From the NCBI GenBank assembly GCA_028872875.1, contig JAGWOC010000002.1:1-38573 (forward strand): a stretch of DNA of 38,573 nt, given 5' to 3'. Below, one piece after another: positions 17,726 to 26,917 of the stretch; position 1 is the stretch's first letter; every line of letters begins with the position of its first letter. The stretch is from Chloroflexota bacterium (GTDB lineage Bacteria > Chloroflexota > Dehalococcoidia > DSTF01 > JACRBR01). A program made the position numbers and the translations under genes. The notes under the pieces were generated by a model, which saw only the letters and a list, made by a program, of their open reading frames with translations, did no database searches and was not told where the DNA came from.

Positions 17726-17746
17726 GGGTCGGGGGTGAGGTCCGTG

Positions 17747-18745
17747 CTATCCCGGCGGCAGCTTCTCCGCCCTGGCGATCGGGAAGTAGCGGTGATGGTG
17801 CGTGCCGGTCAGCTCGTAGATGGCGGTACCGGTGCGCCCGTCGTCCGTGCGCACCCGCATCTGATGCTGGCCGCCGCCGAAGGGCCCGTACGCCGCGCAG
17901 CGCGTGCCTTCCCCTTCCACCACCACCGTGCGACCGCCCTCCAGCACCAGCTCGACGCGCCCGGCCAGGCCGTCGGTGTTCGTGCCGTCGCGCCCGTAGT
18001 CCGCGGGCTGGCCGTCCCTGCCGGTCCAGTGCAGGTCGTGGCGGAAGTCGACGATCGGGGTCGGTGCGCCGCCGTCCGCCGGGGCGTAGCAGCCGTCCGT
18101 GAAGACGCGGGCGCCGTTCGCGTACTCCCAGTGCCAGACGCCGAACATCCCGTCCGGCAGTTGGATCGCCAGCCACAGCCACATCGGGCAGCGTGCGTGG
18201 TCGCGGATCCCCCACGAATGGTCGCGCTGCCCCCACCAGTTGTCGATGCGCCTCGTCACGCCCTGATGGCTGTAGCTGCCTGAATAGCTGCCCGACTGGA
18301 AGAAGTGGCTCTGGTCCCAGATGACCTCGTCGCCTCGCTTCATCGTCCCGCGCCGCAGCGCGTACGCCCGCGTGCGCGCGGTGAAGGTGATGTCGAAGCC
18401 CACGGGCGCGGCCGCGGCGTCCGCCCGCAGCCGCAGCGTCCGGTACGGCTCCAGGATCTCGACCGAGATCGGCCCTACCACCGGCGTGTGCGGGTCGTCG
18501 CCGTACGGCCGCGTGAAGTGCGCGAAGATCCGCTGCCCATCGATGAAGCTGAACTCGTGCGAATCGAGCGTCTCGCGCTGCGGATAGTGCGCCATCGTCA
18601 GGACGATGGCGTCGCCGATCCCATCGCGGGGATGGATGCCAAAATAGTAGCTATCGCGCCAGTGCTCGTGATGGACCGCCACGCTGGGCAGCGGTTCCGG
18701 GATCTGGTGCACGAACAACTCGTCGGCCGCGGTGAGCCTGGGCAT
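17747..18745 (-). CDS. Uncharacterised protein, probable AttH/CrtC-like (DUF7064/7065-type) beta fold
   Basis: A 332-residue protein with no signal peptide or membrane helix. It is rich in Trp, His, Tyr and Gly and beta-strand-like. Notable stretches are TAADELFVHQIPEP, HHEHWRDSYYFGIHPRD, WWGQRDHSWGIRDH, MWLWLAIQLPDG and a His-rich end ELTGTHHHRYFP. The central WWGQRDHSWG resembles the active-site region of AttH/CrtC-like hydratases and related proteins of Actinobacteria. I recall such proteins as conserved and uncharacterised, often near steroid or lipid catabolism genes, so the fold assignment is moderate and the function unknown. ATG 18745 is chosen: GGAGGAG (complement of 18752-18758) stands 6 bases before it, while the earlier ATG at 18760 would place that ribosome site inside the gene. 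It follows the acyl-CoA mutase gene by 60 bases on the same strand. Confidence 0.8.
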   Translation of the reverse strand: MPRLTAADELFVHQIPEPLPSVAVHHEHWRDSYYFGIHPRDGIGDAIVLTMAHYPQRETLDSHEFSFIDGQRIFAHFTRPYGDDPHTPVVGPISVEILEPYRTLRLRADAAAAPVGFDITFTARTRAYALRRGTMKRGDEVIWDQSHFFQSGSYSGSYSHQGVTRRIDNWWGQRDHSWGIRDHARCPMWLWLAIQLPDGMFGVWHWEYANGARVFTDGCYAPADGGAPTPIVDFRHDLHWTGRDGQPADYGRDGTNTDGLAGRVELVLEGGRTVVVEGEGTRCAAYGPFGGGQHQMRVRTDDGRTGTAIYELTGTHHHRYFPIARAEKLPPG

Positions 18746-18751
18746 CGGCGA

Positions 18752-18758
18752 CTCCTCC
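18752..18758 (-). promoter_or_regulatory. Ribosome binding site deciding the start at 18745
   Basis: GGAGGAG on the minus strand, 6 bases before ATG 18745. It argues against the longer form starting at 18760. Confidence 0.7.
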
Positions 18759-18805
18759 ATGCACGCAGCGGTGCGCTGCTGTTCGCGGGCGCGTATCCGG
18801 CCGCC

Positions 18806-20500
18806 CTACAAGACCGCCGACTCCTGGTAGACGCCGAATGCGTCCCGCATCACGTCGCACGTCTCGCCGAGCGTTGCGTACGCGCGCACGGCATCGAGCA
18901 GTGGCGGCATGACGTTGACGCCGCCGCGGCACGCCGCCTCGAGCGCGCGCAGGCTGCGCGTGACCTCGCGTCCGTCGCGGGTCCGACGCAGGGCTCCGAG
19001 CCGCGCCTTCTGCTGCTGCTCGCCGTGTGGGTCCATGCGCAGGATGGGGATCTCCAGCGGCTCCTCCGAGGCGAACCTGTTGACACCGACGATGCCACGC
19101 GCCCCCGCCTCGATTTCCCGCTGGTAGCGGTACGCTGACTCGGCGATTTCGCGCTGCGGATAGCCTGCCGCGATCGCGGGCACCATGCCGCCGAACTCGT
19201 CGATCCGCCGGATGTACGTGCGCGCCTCGCCCTCGATGGCGTCCGTCAGCGACTCGACATAAAAGCTCCCGCCGAGCGGGTCGATCGTGTCCGTCACGCC
19301 CGTCTCGCAGGCGATCACCTGCTGCGTCCGCAGGGCCAGCGTCGCCGCGTGCTCGCTCGGCAGGGCGAGCGCCTCGTCGAGGGCGTTGGTGTGGAGCGAC
19401 TGCGTGCCGCCGAGCACGCCCGCCAGCGCCTGGAGTGCGGTGCGCACGACGTTCACCTCCGGCTGCTGCGCCGTCAGCGACGCGCCCGACGTCTGCGTGT
19501 GGAATCGCATCCGCCAGGACCGCGGGTCCTTCGCGCCGAACCGCTCACGCATCTCGCGGGCCCAGATGCGGCGCGCCGCGCGGAACTTCGCGATCTCCTC
19601 GAAGAACTCGTTGTGGCAGTTGAAGAAGAACGACAGGCGCGGCGCGAACGCGTCGACGTGCAGGCCCCGCTCGAGGCAGGCGCGCACGTACTCGAAGCCG
19701 TCGGCGAGCGTGAACGCCAGCTCCTGCGCGGCCGTCGCGCCCGCCTCGCGGATGTGGTAGCCGGAGATGCTGACCGTGTTCCATGCGGGCATCTCGTGCG
19801 TGCCAAACTCGACCGTGTCGACGATCAACCGCAGCGATGGCGCCGGCGGGTAGATGTACTCCTTCTGCGCGATGAACTCCTTGAGGATGTCGTTCTGCAG
19901 CGTGCCGCCGAGCTGGCGTCTCGGCGTGCCGCGCTTCTCCGCGGCCGCGATGTACATCGCCCAGATCGCGGCGGCCGGCCCGTTGATCGTCATCGACGTG
20001 GTGATCTCGCCAGGCGGGATGCCGTTGAGCAGGATCTCCATGTCGGCGAGCGACGAGACGGCGACGCCACAGCGCCCGAACTCGCCCTCGGCCTCCGCGG
20101 CGTCCGCGTCGTACCCCATGAGCGTCGGCAGGTCGAAGGCGATGGAGAGCCCGGTCTGCCCCTGCGCCAGCAGGTGCCGGAAGCGCGCGTTCGTCTCCTC
20201 GGCGCCGCCGAAGCCGGCGAACATGCGCATCGTCCACAGCTTGCCGCGATAGCCCGTCGCGTGGATGCCGCGCGTGAACGGCGGCTCTCCGGGCGTACCG
20301 AGGTCACGCTCGTAGTCGAGGGCGGACACGTCGGTCGGGTCGTAGACGCGGCGCACCTCGCGGCCGGCGACGCTCGTGCGCGGGCCGTCACCGGCGGCGT
20401 CGCAGCGCGCGTCGTACGCCGCGCGTGCGGCGGCGATGCGGCGGAGCATGTCGCCGTCGAACAGGCCGCGGCGTTCGCCGCCGCCCGATGGCGTCTTCAT
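18806..20500 (-). CDS. B12-dependent acyl-CoA mutase large subunit, isobutyryl-CoA-mutase-like
   Basis: The 564-residue TIM-barrel catalytic subunit of a coenzyme-B12 acyl-CoA mutase. The C-terminal B12-binding domain is absent, as expected for a split enzyme. The family block [11 protein letters not shown] and downstream [17 protein letters not shown] are clear. Substrate-specificity residues differ from methylmalonyl-CoA mutase: Tyr89 of the P. shermanii enzyme corresponds to Phe94 here (MRMFAGF), and Arg207 to Gln212 (IAQKEYI). Phe/Gln is the combination known for isobutyryl-CoA mutase (IcmA), so isobutyryl-/n-butyryl-CoA interconversion is predicted; annotation as methylmalonyl-CoA mutase would be misleading. 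The small B12 subunit and a G-protein chaperone are not in the window. It lies between menG and the uncharacterised gene on the same strand, with 130 bases before it that show nothing notable. Confidence 0.92.
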   Translation of the reverse strand: MKTPSGGGERRGLFDGDMLRRIAAARAAYDARCDAAGDGPRTSVAGREVRRVYDPTDVSALDYERDLGTPGEPPFTRGIHATGYRGKLWTMRMFAGFGGAEETNARFRHLLAQGQTGLSIAFDLPTLMGYDADAAEAEGEFGRCGVAVSSLADMEILLNGIPPGEITTSMTINGPAAAIWAMYIAAAEKRGTPRRQLGGTLQNDILKEFIAQKEYIYPPAPSLRLIVDTVEFGTHEMPAWNTVSISGYHIREAGATAAQELAFTLADGFEYVRACLERGLHVDAFAPRLSFFFNCHNEFFEEIAKFRAARRIWAREMRERFGAKDPRSWRMRFHTQTSGASLTAQQPEVNVVRTALQALAGVLGGTQSLHTNALDEALALPSEHAATLALRTQQVIACETGVTDTIDPLGGSFYVESLTDAIEGEARTYIRRIDEFGGMVPAIAAGYPQREIAESAYRYQREIEAGARGIVGVNRFASEEPLEIPILRMDPHGEQQQKARLGALRRTRDGREVTRSLRALEAACRGGVNVMPPLLDAVRAYATLGETCDVMRDAFGVYQESAVL

Positions 20501-20630
20501 GGCCGCGACACGCGTCCCGGGTGTCGGCCGGCCGCGATGCCAGGATGCTTCACCGATGCCTCCCCGCCGATTCTACGCGGTGGGCGCCGCGCGGGCACGT
20601 GCCAAGCGGCCCCGTGCCCCTTTCCGGGCC

Positions 20631-21353
20631 CTATCGCTCGGCGCGATGGAGCGCCACCGCGCCGCCGCCCAGCCGCCGGTAGCTCACGTCCCGAAACCCT
20701 GCGTCCCGGAGCATCCGCGACAGCGTCTCCGCGTCGGGAAAGCCGGCGAGCGAGGCGGGCAGGTAGCGGTACGCGGCGCGGTCACCGCTCAGCACGCCGG
20801 CGATGACCGGCATGATCCGGTTGAAGTACAGGCGATAGAGCGCGGCGAACACGCCCGGCGGCGGCTGCGTCATGTCGAGGCACACGAGGCGGCCGCCAGG
20901 CCGCAGCACCCGCGCCATCTCCCGGAAGGCGGCCGGCAGGTCGACGAGATTGCGCAGGAGGAAGGCGTTGGTCACGCGCTCGAAGCTGCCGTCCGCGAAC
21001 GGCAGGTGGTGGCCGTCCGCGCAGGCCCAGGCGTAGCGGCCGTCGCGCTTGTACCGCCGCGCCGCCACGCCGAGCATCGGCGGGCTGAAGTCCGCGCCCA
21101 CGACGCGGCCGCCGCGCCGCACCAGCGCCCGCGCCATGTCGCCGGTCCCGCTGCCGAGGTCCAGCACCCGCATCCCCTCGGGCGACGCGGCGTCGGCGGC
21201 GAGCCGGCGCCAGCCGCCGTCCATGCCCAGGCTGATCAGCCGGTTCATCCGGTCGTAGCGGCCGACGATGCGCCCGAACATGCGCTGGATCTGACGGGAT
21301 CGCTCGCGCCGGCTCTCGTTGGCCGCGGCCGGCGCGCGCTCCTGCGACATCAT
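20631..21353 (-). CDS. menG: Demethylmenaquinone methyltransferase
   Basis: A 240-residue SAM-dependent C-methyltransferase that makes menaquinone from demethylmenaquinone, the last step of the pathway. Motif I is VLDLGSGTGDMA, and ADFSPPML and ADGHHLPFADGSFERV follow. The family signature is FLLRNLVDLPAAFREMARVLRPGG (usually FGLRN), and the N-terminal FGRIVGRYDRMN matches UbiE/MenG. I chose ATG 21353 because GGGGGTAGGGAC precedes the tandem ATG ATG; a start at 21371 would add six residues containing that site. The gene is divergent from the tetR-men operon, with the palindromic operator in between, so both sides of the pathway are probably controlled together. Confidence 0.93.
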   Translation of the reverse strand: MMSQERAPAAANESRRERSRQIQRMFGRIVGRYDRMNRLISLGMDGGWRRLAADAASPEGMRVLDLGSGTGDMARALVRRGGRVVGADFSPPMLGVAARRYKRDGRYAWACADGHHLPFADGSFERVTNAFLLRNLVDLPAAFREMARVLRPGGRLVCLDMTQPPPGVFAALYRLYFNRIMPVIAGVLSGDRAAYRYLPASLAGFPDAETLSRMLRDAGFRDVSYRRLGGGAVALHRAER

Positions 21354-21413
21354 GTCCCTACCCCCGCCCATGCACCCGGCTCATTGCCCCGGGCGGCCGC
21401 GCCTGCTACGCTC

Positions 21414-21441
21414 AAAAGCGACCGACCTGTCAGTCGCTTTT
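21414..21441. promoter_or_regulatory. 28-base palindrome, probable TetR operator
   Basis: Two 13-base arms (AAAAGCGACCGAC and its complement, one mismatch) around a 2-base centre. The site ends 8 bases before the tetR ATG and lies in the divergent gap with menG. Size, symmetry and location fit autoregulation by the adjacent TetR protein and control of the whole menaquinone cluster. Confidence 0.75.
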
Positions 21442-21449
21442 AGTCTATC

Positions 21450-22085
21450 ATGAAGTTCGAGCAGAACCGCGCCGAGGAACGCCATGGCCGCATCCTGGAT
21501 GCGGCGCTGAAGGTCTTCGCCCGCAAAGGGTACCGCGACTCGTCGGTGGACGACATCGCCGGCCAGTCCGCCACCTCCAAGGGCGGCGTCTACTTCCACT
21601 TCCCCGGCAAGCAGGCCATCTTCCTCGCCCTGATGGACCGCGCCGCGTCCCGCCTCCTCGACCGCGTCGAGGCCGTGATCGCCCAAGAGTCCGCCCCGGT
21701 CGCCCGGGCGGAAGCCGCGCTTCACGTCGTGCTGCGGACGTTCGCGCGGCACCGCGCCCTGGCCCGCCTCTTCCTCATCGAGGCCTACGGCGCCGGCCGC
21801 GAGTTTCACGCCCGCCTCATGGAGTTCCACGAGCTCTTCATCGGCGTCATCCGGCGCCACCTCGACGATGCGGTCGCCGCCGGTGTCATCGAGCCCGTCG
21901 ATACCGAGCTGGCCGGCCGCATCTGGTTCGGCGCGCTGAACGAGATCATCACCTACTGGCTGCTCACCGGGCGTCCCGGCCCGCTCGAGGATTCGTACGC
22001 GTCGCTGCGTCCGCTGCTCTTCCGGAGCGTCGGCGCCGACATGCCGCCGCCGCGCGGCGCCGCTGGCGCGAAGGGCACGCCATGA
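21450..22085 (+). CDS. TetR-family regulator of the menaquinone cluster
   Basis: A 211-residue repressor-type protein. The N-terminal helix-turn-helix (about residues 12-58) reads ILDAALKVFARKGYRDSSV...SKGGVYFHFPGK, the canonical TetR pattern. The C-terminal ligand domain is all-helical and resembles FadR/AcrR-like members, but the ligand is not evident. It is the first gene of the operon: its TGA overlaps the menF ATG (ATGA at 22082-22085). A near-perfect palindrome lies just upstream of its start. Together these suggest that it represses itself and the men genes, and responds to a quinone, acyl-CoA or fatty-acid-like effector. The effector is speculation. Confidence 0.93.
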   Translation: MKFEQNRAEERHGRILDAALKVFARKGYRDSSVDDIAGQSATSKGGVYFHFPGKQAIFLALMDRAASRLLDRVEAVIAQESAPVARAEAALHVVLRTFARHRALARLFLIEAYGAGREFHARLMEFHELFIGVIRRHLDDAVAAGVIEPVDTELAGRIWFGALNEIITYWLLTGRPGPLEDSYASLRPLLFRSVGADMPPPRGAAGAKGTP

Positions 22086-23491
22086 TCATCCCGCGGGCCC
22101 CCGCCGCCGAAGAGCAGCGCTCGGCAGACGCCCCGTCCGGGCTGGCCGCAGCGGCCTGCGCCGAGGCCACGCGCCGCCGCGAGCCGGTGCTGCTGAGCGA
22201 CAGCCGCCCGTCGCAGATCCTCGATGCCCTCCAGCTCTATCGCCGTGCGCGGCGCGCCGGGCACGCTGTGGTGTACTGGGAGCAACCGTCGCGGGGGGCC
22301 GTCCTCGTCGCTGTCGGCGGTGTGCGCTCCCTGACCCCGCGCGGCGAGCAGCGCTTCGCCCAGGCGGCCGACGCGTGGCGGGCGCTCGTCGCGGGTGCCG
22401 TCGCCAATTGTCCGGAGGATCTGGTGGCGATCGGCGGCTTCGCCTTCGAGGCCGGCGGTACGCGCGCCGCCCACTGGTCCGCATTCGGCGACGCCGCGCT
22501 CGTCGTGCCGGAGCTGCTGTACCGGTGCGATGGGGGCGGCGCGCGCCTGGTCCGGAACGTCACCGTGCGGCCCGGCGAGTCACCCGGCGACGTGGCCGTC
22601 CGCGCCGCGCCGCCGCCGTGGCTGCGCGCCGCGTCTCCGCCGGAGCCCTCGCCGGGGCAGCCGGCCTGCGCCGTCCGGCAGGACCCGTCCGCGCCCGACC
22701 GCTGGGACGCTGCCGTGCGCGCCCTCACCGCCGAAATCGACGCCGGCCGGGTCGAGAAGGTCGTCCTCGCGCGCGAGGTCGTGCTCGATGCCCCGGGCGA
22801 GATCGATGAGGCTGCCGCGCTCGCCCGCCTGCGCGCCGGCTACCCGGACTGCACGGTCTTCGCCGTGCACCGCGGCGGCGCCACCCTCATCGGCGCGACG
22901 CCCGAGCGGCTGGTGCGCGTCGACGGGCGCCGGGTGCGCGTGTCGTGTCTCGCCGGCTCCGCCCGCCGCGGCGCCGCCCCCGAGGACGACGCCGCCATCG
23001 GCGCCGCGTTGCTCGCCGACGGCAAGGAGCGGCGCGAGCATCAGCTCGTCGTCAGGATGATCGCCGGCGCGCTTACGCCGCTCTGCCGCGACATCGACGT
23101 GCCTCCAGAGCCCGTACTGATGCGCATGCCGAACGTGCAGCATCTCTCCACGCCGGTCGAGGGCACGCTGGCCGGCGACGTCGGGGTGCTGGCGCTCGTC
23201 GAGCGGTTGCACCCGACGCCGGCCGTCGGCGGCTTGCCGCGCGGCGCTGCGCTCCGGCTGCTGCGGCGGTGGGAGTCGTTCGACCGCGGCTGGTACGCCG
23301 GTCCCGTCGGCTGGGTCGACGCGCGCGGCGACGGCGAGTTCGCCGTCGCCATCCGTTCGGCGCTGCTGCGCGGACGCGAGGCGCGGCTCTTCGCCGGCTG
23401 CGGCATCGTCGCCGGCTCCGACCCGCGCCGGGAGTACGAGGAATCGTCGCTGAAGCTGAGGCCGATGCTGTGGGCGCTCAACCAGGCCTGA
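22082..23491 (+). CDS. menF: Isochorismate synthase
   Basis: A 469-residue chorismate-utilising enzyme that converts chorismate to isochorismate, the first step of the menaquinone pathway. The conserved C-terminal chorismate-binding half starts near residue 215 with EIDAGRVEKVVLAREV (the Lys is the expected general base). GATPERLVRV, CLAGSARRG, VQHLSTPVEG, HPTPAVGGLPR, WYAGPVGW and AGCGIVAGSDP then follow in the usual order. The N-terminal half is less conserved, as usual. It overlaps tetR by 4 bases and menD by about 22 bases, so its expression is coupled to both. Confidence 0.95.
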   Translation: MIIPRAPAAEEQRSADAPSGLAAAACAEATRRREPVLLSDSRPSQILDALQLYRRARRAGHAVVYWEQPSRGAVLVAVGGVRSLTPRGEQRFAQAADAWRALVAGAVANCPEDLVAIGGFAFEAGGTRAAHWSAFGDAALVVPELLYRCDGGGARLVRNVTVRPGESPGDVAVRAAPPPWLRAASPPEPSPGQPACAVRQDPSAPDRWDAAVRALTAEIDAGRVEKVVLAREVVLDAPGEIDEAAALARLRAGYPDCTVFAVHRGGATLIGATPERLVRVDGRRVRVSCLAGSARRGAAPEDDAAIGAALLADGKERREHQLVVRMIAGALTPLCRDIDVPPEPVLMRMPNVQHLSTPVEGTLAGDVGVLALVERLHPTPAVGGLPRGAALRLLRRWESFDRGWYAGPVGWVDARGDGEFAVAIRSALLRGREARLFAGCGIVAGSDPRREYEESSLKLRPMLWALNQA

Positions 23492-25251
23492 CCGTCGCGT
23501 CGCCGAGCGCCCAGGCGGGCCTGTCGGCGCTCGATGTTACCGTCGGCGCCTTCGTCGACGCGCTGGCGGGCGCCGGCGTCAGCGACGTCTGCATCTGCCC
23601 CGGCTCGCGCTCGGCGCCGCTCGCCATGCTGCTGCAGGTGCATCCCCGCATCCGCGTCTGGATGCACCTCGATGAGCGCTCGGCCGCGTACTTCGCGCTC
23701 GGCATGGCGAAGGCAGCGCGCCGCCCCGTCGCGCTGCTGGCGACGTCGGGCACAGCGGCGGTCAACTTCGCGCCGGCCGTGGCCGAGGCGCGCTACGCGC
23801 GCGTGCCGCTCGTCGTCCTTACCGCCGACCGGCCGCCCGAGCTGCGCGACCTCGGCGCGCCGCAGACGGTCGACCAGACCCACCTCTACGGCCGCCACGC
23901 CAAGTGGTTCGTCGAGATGCCGCTGCCGGAAGCGACCGAAGGCGCCGCGCGCTACGCCCGTATCGTCGCGGCGCGCGCCACCGCAGCGGCCCGAGAGGCG
24001 CCCGCCGGGCCGGTGCACCTCAACTTCCCGTTCCGCGAGCCGCTCATCCCGTCGCTGGACGGCGACCCCGGGAGCATCGCCAGGCCGGCGGAGGGGATCG
24101 CCACATCGAGCGCGACGCGCCGCGCGACGGCGCAGGAGCTGGCGCCGCTCGCCGGCGACTTGCGCGGCGCCCCTGACGGCGTCATCGTCTGCGGCCCGCA
24201 GGACGACCCCGCGTTTGCCGGCGCTGTCGCCGATCTCGCGGCCGTGCTCGGCTACCCGCTGCTCGCGGACCCGCTGTCGCTCGTCCGCTGCGGCGGCCAC
24301 GACCGCGGCCACGTCGTCGATGCCTACGACGCCTTTCTGCGCGATGATGCGCTGGCGGAGCGCCTCCGGCCGCAGGCGGTCCTGCGCTTCGGCGCACCGC
24401 CGACTTCGAAGCCGTTGTCCCAGTTCCTCCAGCGCCACCACGACGTGCCGCAGGTCGTCGTCGATGAGGCGGCGTGGCCAGACCCGACGCATACGGCGTC
24501 GCGCGTCTACCACGCCGAGCCGGCATCGTTCTGCGCCGCGCTGACCGCGGCCTTCGGCACGCGGCGCGGCGTCGGCGGCTGGACGCGGCGGTGGCTGGCC
24601 ATTGCCGCCCGCGCGCGGGCGGCGATGGCGGCGCGTCTCGCGGAGGACGACGAAGCCAGCGAGCCGGCCGTGTTCGCTGACCTCGCCGCGGTGCTCCCGG
24701 ACGGTGCGGCGCTGTTCGCCGGCAACAGCATGCCCGTGCGCGACCTCGACACGTTCTTCCCTTCTTCCCCGCGCGCCGTCCGCTTCCTGGCGAACCGCGG
24801 CGCCAACGGCATCGATGGCGTCGTGTCCAGCGCGCTCGGCGTGTCGAGCGTCACCGACGGCCCGCTCGTGCTCGTCATCGGCGACCTGTCGTTCTTTCAC
24901 GACATGAACGGCCTGCTCGCCGCGAAGCGCCACCGGCTCGACGCCACGATCGTGCTGCTCAACAACGACGGCGGCGGCATCTTCTCGTTCCTGCCGCAGG
25001 CGGAACACCCCGCGCAGTTCGAGGAGCTGTTTGGCACGCCGCACGGACTCGACGCGCGCCCGGCCTGCGACCTGTACGGCGTGGGGTACGAGCGCGTCGT
25101 CAGCCGGAGCGCGTTCCGCGACGCCGTCGCGCGCAGCATCGCGTCGCCCGGCGTGCGGGTGATTGAGGTGCGCACCGACCGGATGGCGAACGTCGCGCTG
25201 CACCGCGCGCTCTGGGCCGACGCTGCCGCCGCGACGGCGGAGGCGGACTGA
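23470..25251 (+). CDS. menD: SEPHCHC synthase (2-oxoglutarate decarboxylase/isochorismate condensing)
   Basis: A 593-residue thiamine-diphosphate enzyme that joins 2-oxoglutarate-derived succinic semialdehyde to isochorismate. The N-terminal CICPGSRSAPLAM and HLDERSAAYFALGMAKA, then TSGTAAVNFAPAV, are MenD hallmarks. The C-terminal TDP/Mg motif is GDLSFFHDMNGLL followed by LLNNDGGGIFSFLPQ. GTG 23470 is preferred: it follows TGAGG by 8 bases and gives the normal length; the frame upstream is antisense-like menF sequence. The gene overlaps menF and stops one base before the menH ATG. Confidence 0.94.
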   Translation: MGAQPGLTVASPSAQAGLSALDVTVGAFVDALAGAGVSDVCICPGSRSAPLAMLLQVHPRIRVWMHLDERSAAYFALGMAKAARRPVALLATSGTAAVNFAPAVAEARYARVPLVVLTADRPPELRDLGAPQTVDQTHLYGRHAKWFVEMPLPEATEGAARYARIVAARATAAAREAPAGPVHLNFPFREPLIPSLDGDPGSIARPAEGIATSSATRRATAQELAPLAGDLRGAPDGVIVCGPQDDPAFAGAVADLAAVLGYPLLADPLSLVRCGGHDRGHVVDAYDAFLRDDALAERLRPQAVLRFGAPPTSKPLSQFLQRHHDVPQVVVDEAAWPDPTHTASRVYHAEPASFCAALTAAFGTRRGVGGWTRRWLAIAARARAAMAARLAEDDEASEPAVFADLAAVLPDGAALFAGNSMPVRDLDTFFPSSPRAVRFLANRGANGIDGVVSSALGVSSVTDGPLVLVIGDLSFFHDMNGLLAAKRHRLDATIVLLNNDGGGIFSFLPQAEHPAQFEELFGTPHGLDARPACDLYGVGYERVVSRSAFRDAVARSIASPGVRVIEVRTDRMANVALHRALWADAAAATAEAD

Positions 25252-25252
25252 G

Positions 25253-26101
25253 ATGACGCGCAAGGAGGTGGGTGGCCTGCACCTGAACGTCGAGGCCAGT
25301 GGCGACGGGCCGGCGCTCTTGCTGCTGCACGGCTTCACCGGCAGCGCCGCCACCTGGGAGCCGTTCGCGGCGGCGTGGGCGGGCTTCCGCACGATCGCCG
25401 TCGACTTGATCGGCCACGGCGCCTCCGATGCCCCTGCCGACGAATCGCGATACACAATGGCACGCTGCGTCGCCGACGTCATCGCGCTGCTCGACACGCT
25501 CGGCGCCGGGCGGGCGGCCGTGCTGGGCTACTCGATGGGCGGGCGCGTCGCCCTGCACCTGGCGCTCGCCGCCCCTGATAGGATCAGCGCGCTCGTGCTC
25601 GAAGGCGCGTCGCCGGGCATCGAAGACGCTGGCGAACGGCGTGCGCGCGTCGCGTCGGACCGCGCGCTCGCAGACGACATCGAGCGCGACGGTGTCGAGG
25701 CGTTCGTCGACCGCTGGCAGGCGCTTCCGCTCTTCGCCACGCAGGCGTGCCTGCCCGATGCGGTGCGCCTTGGATTGCGGACACAGCGCCTCCGCAACAG
25801 CGCCGCCGGCCTGGCGAACAGCCTGCGCGGCATGGGCGCGGGCACGACGGAGCCGCTGCTCGCGTGCCTGCACGAGCTCGCGATGCCCGTCCTGCTCGTC
25901 GCGGGCGAGCACGACGCGAAGTACCGCACGCTCGCCCTCGCGATGCGGGATCGCATGCCGGATGCGCGCGTCCGCATCGTGCCGGACGCCGGCCACGCGC
26001 CCCACCTCGAACAGCCCGCGGCCTTCGCGCCGCTTGTAAAGGAGTTCTTGACGGCATGTCTGCGACACAGCGAGCGACCGGCGCCATCCCTCCGGCGATA
26101 G
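25253..26101 (+). CDS. menH: SHCHC synthase, alpha/beta hydrolase
   Basis: A 282-residue alpha/beta-hydrolase that eliminates pyruvate from SEPHCHC to give SHCHC. It has the oxyanion region [14 protein letters not shown], nucleophile Ser94 in GYSMGGR and a C-terminal His in [11 protein letters not shown], the usual catalytic triad elements. MenH is hard to tell from other small hydrolases by sequence alone, but the position between menD and menB and the GFTGS loop typical of MenH make the assignment strong. Its end overlaps menB by 46 bases. Confidence 0.92.
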   Translation: MTRKEVGGLHLNVEASGDGPALLLLHGFTGSAATWEPFAAAWAGFRTIAVDLIGHGASDAPADESRYTMARCVADVIALLDTLGAGRAAVLGYSMGGRVALHLALAAPDRISALVLEGASPGIEDAGERRARVASDRALADDIERDGVEAFVDRWQALPLFATQACLPDAVRLGLRTQRLRNSAAGLANSLRGMGAGTTEPLLACLHELAMPVLLVAGEHDAKYRTLALAMRDRMPDARVRIVPDAGHAPHLEQPAAFAPLVKEFLTACLRHSERPAPSLRR

Positions 26102-26910
26102 CCTGGGCGGCGGCGAAGACCTACGGCGACGTCCTCTACGAGAAGGCGGAGGGCATCGCGAAGGTCACGATCAACCGGCCGGAAGTCCGCAACGCCTTCC
26201 GGCCACAGACGCTCTTCGAGCTGAAGGACGCCTTCGCCGACGCGCACGAGGACCCGGCGATCGGCGTCGTTATCCTCACCGGCGCCGGCGACGAGGCCTT
26301 CTGCTCGGGGGGCGACCAGCGCGTCCGCGGCGCCGGCGGCTACGTCGGCGGCGACGGTGTGCCGCGCCTCAACGTGCTCGAGCTGCAGCGGCAGATCCGC
26401 ACGCTGCCCAAGCCCGTCATCGCGATGGTCGCCGGATACGCCATCGGCGGCGGCCACGTGCTGCACCTCGTCTGCGACCTGACGATCGCAGCCGACAACG
26501 CTGTCTTCGGCCAGACCGGCCCGAAGGTCGGCAGCTTCGACGCCGGCTACGGCGCCACGCTGCTCGCACGCATCGTCGGCCACAAGAAGGCGCGCGAGAT
26601 CTGGTATCTCTGCCGCCAGTACTCGGCGCGGGACGCGCTGGCGATGGGGCTCGTCAACACCGTCGTGCCGCTCGCACGCCTGGAGGAGGAGACCGTGCGG
26701 TGGGCGCGCGAGATCCTCGCCATGAGCCCGACGGCGCTCCGCTTCCTCAAGGCGGCGTTCAATGCCGATACCGACGGCCTCGCCGGCATCCAGCAGCTCG
26801 CGGGCGACGCGACGCTGCTCTACTACCTGACCGAGGAGGCCAGGGAGGGCCGCGACGCGTTCGTCGAGAAGCGCAAGCCGGACTTCTCGAAGTTCCCGCG
26901 GTTCCCGTAG
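26056..26910 (+). CDS. menB: 1,4-dihydroxy-2-naphthoyl-CoA synthase
   Basis: A 284-residue crotonase-family enzyme that closes the ring of o-succinylbenzoyl-CoA. [29 protein letters not shown] and [14 protein letters not shown] are the MenB signature blocks, and the C-terminal [13 protein letters not shown] is typical of MenB. ATG 26056 lies inside menH; no ATG, GTG or TTG occurs in frame between it and the conserved [18 protein letters not shown], so the 46-base overlap looks real. AAAGGAG stands 11 bases upstream. Confidence 0.96.
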   Translation: MSATQRATGAIPPAIAWAAAKTYGDVLYEKAEGIAKVTINRPEVRNAFRPQTLFELKDAFADAHEDPAIGVVILTGAGDEAFCSGGDQRVRGAGGYVGGDGVPRLNVLELQRQIRTLPKPVIAMVAGYAIGGGHVLHLVCDLTIAADNAVFGQTGPKVGSFDAGYGATLLARIVGHKKAREIWYLCRQYSARDALAMGLVNTVVPLARLEEETVRWAREILAMSPTALRFLKAAFNADTDGLAGIQQLAGDATLLYYLTEEAREGRDAFVEKRKPDFSKFPRFP

Positions 26911-26917
26911 CACGACG

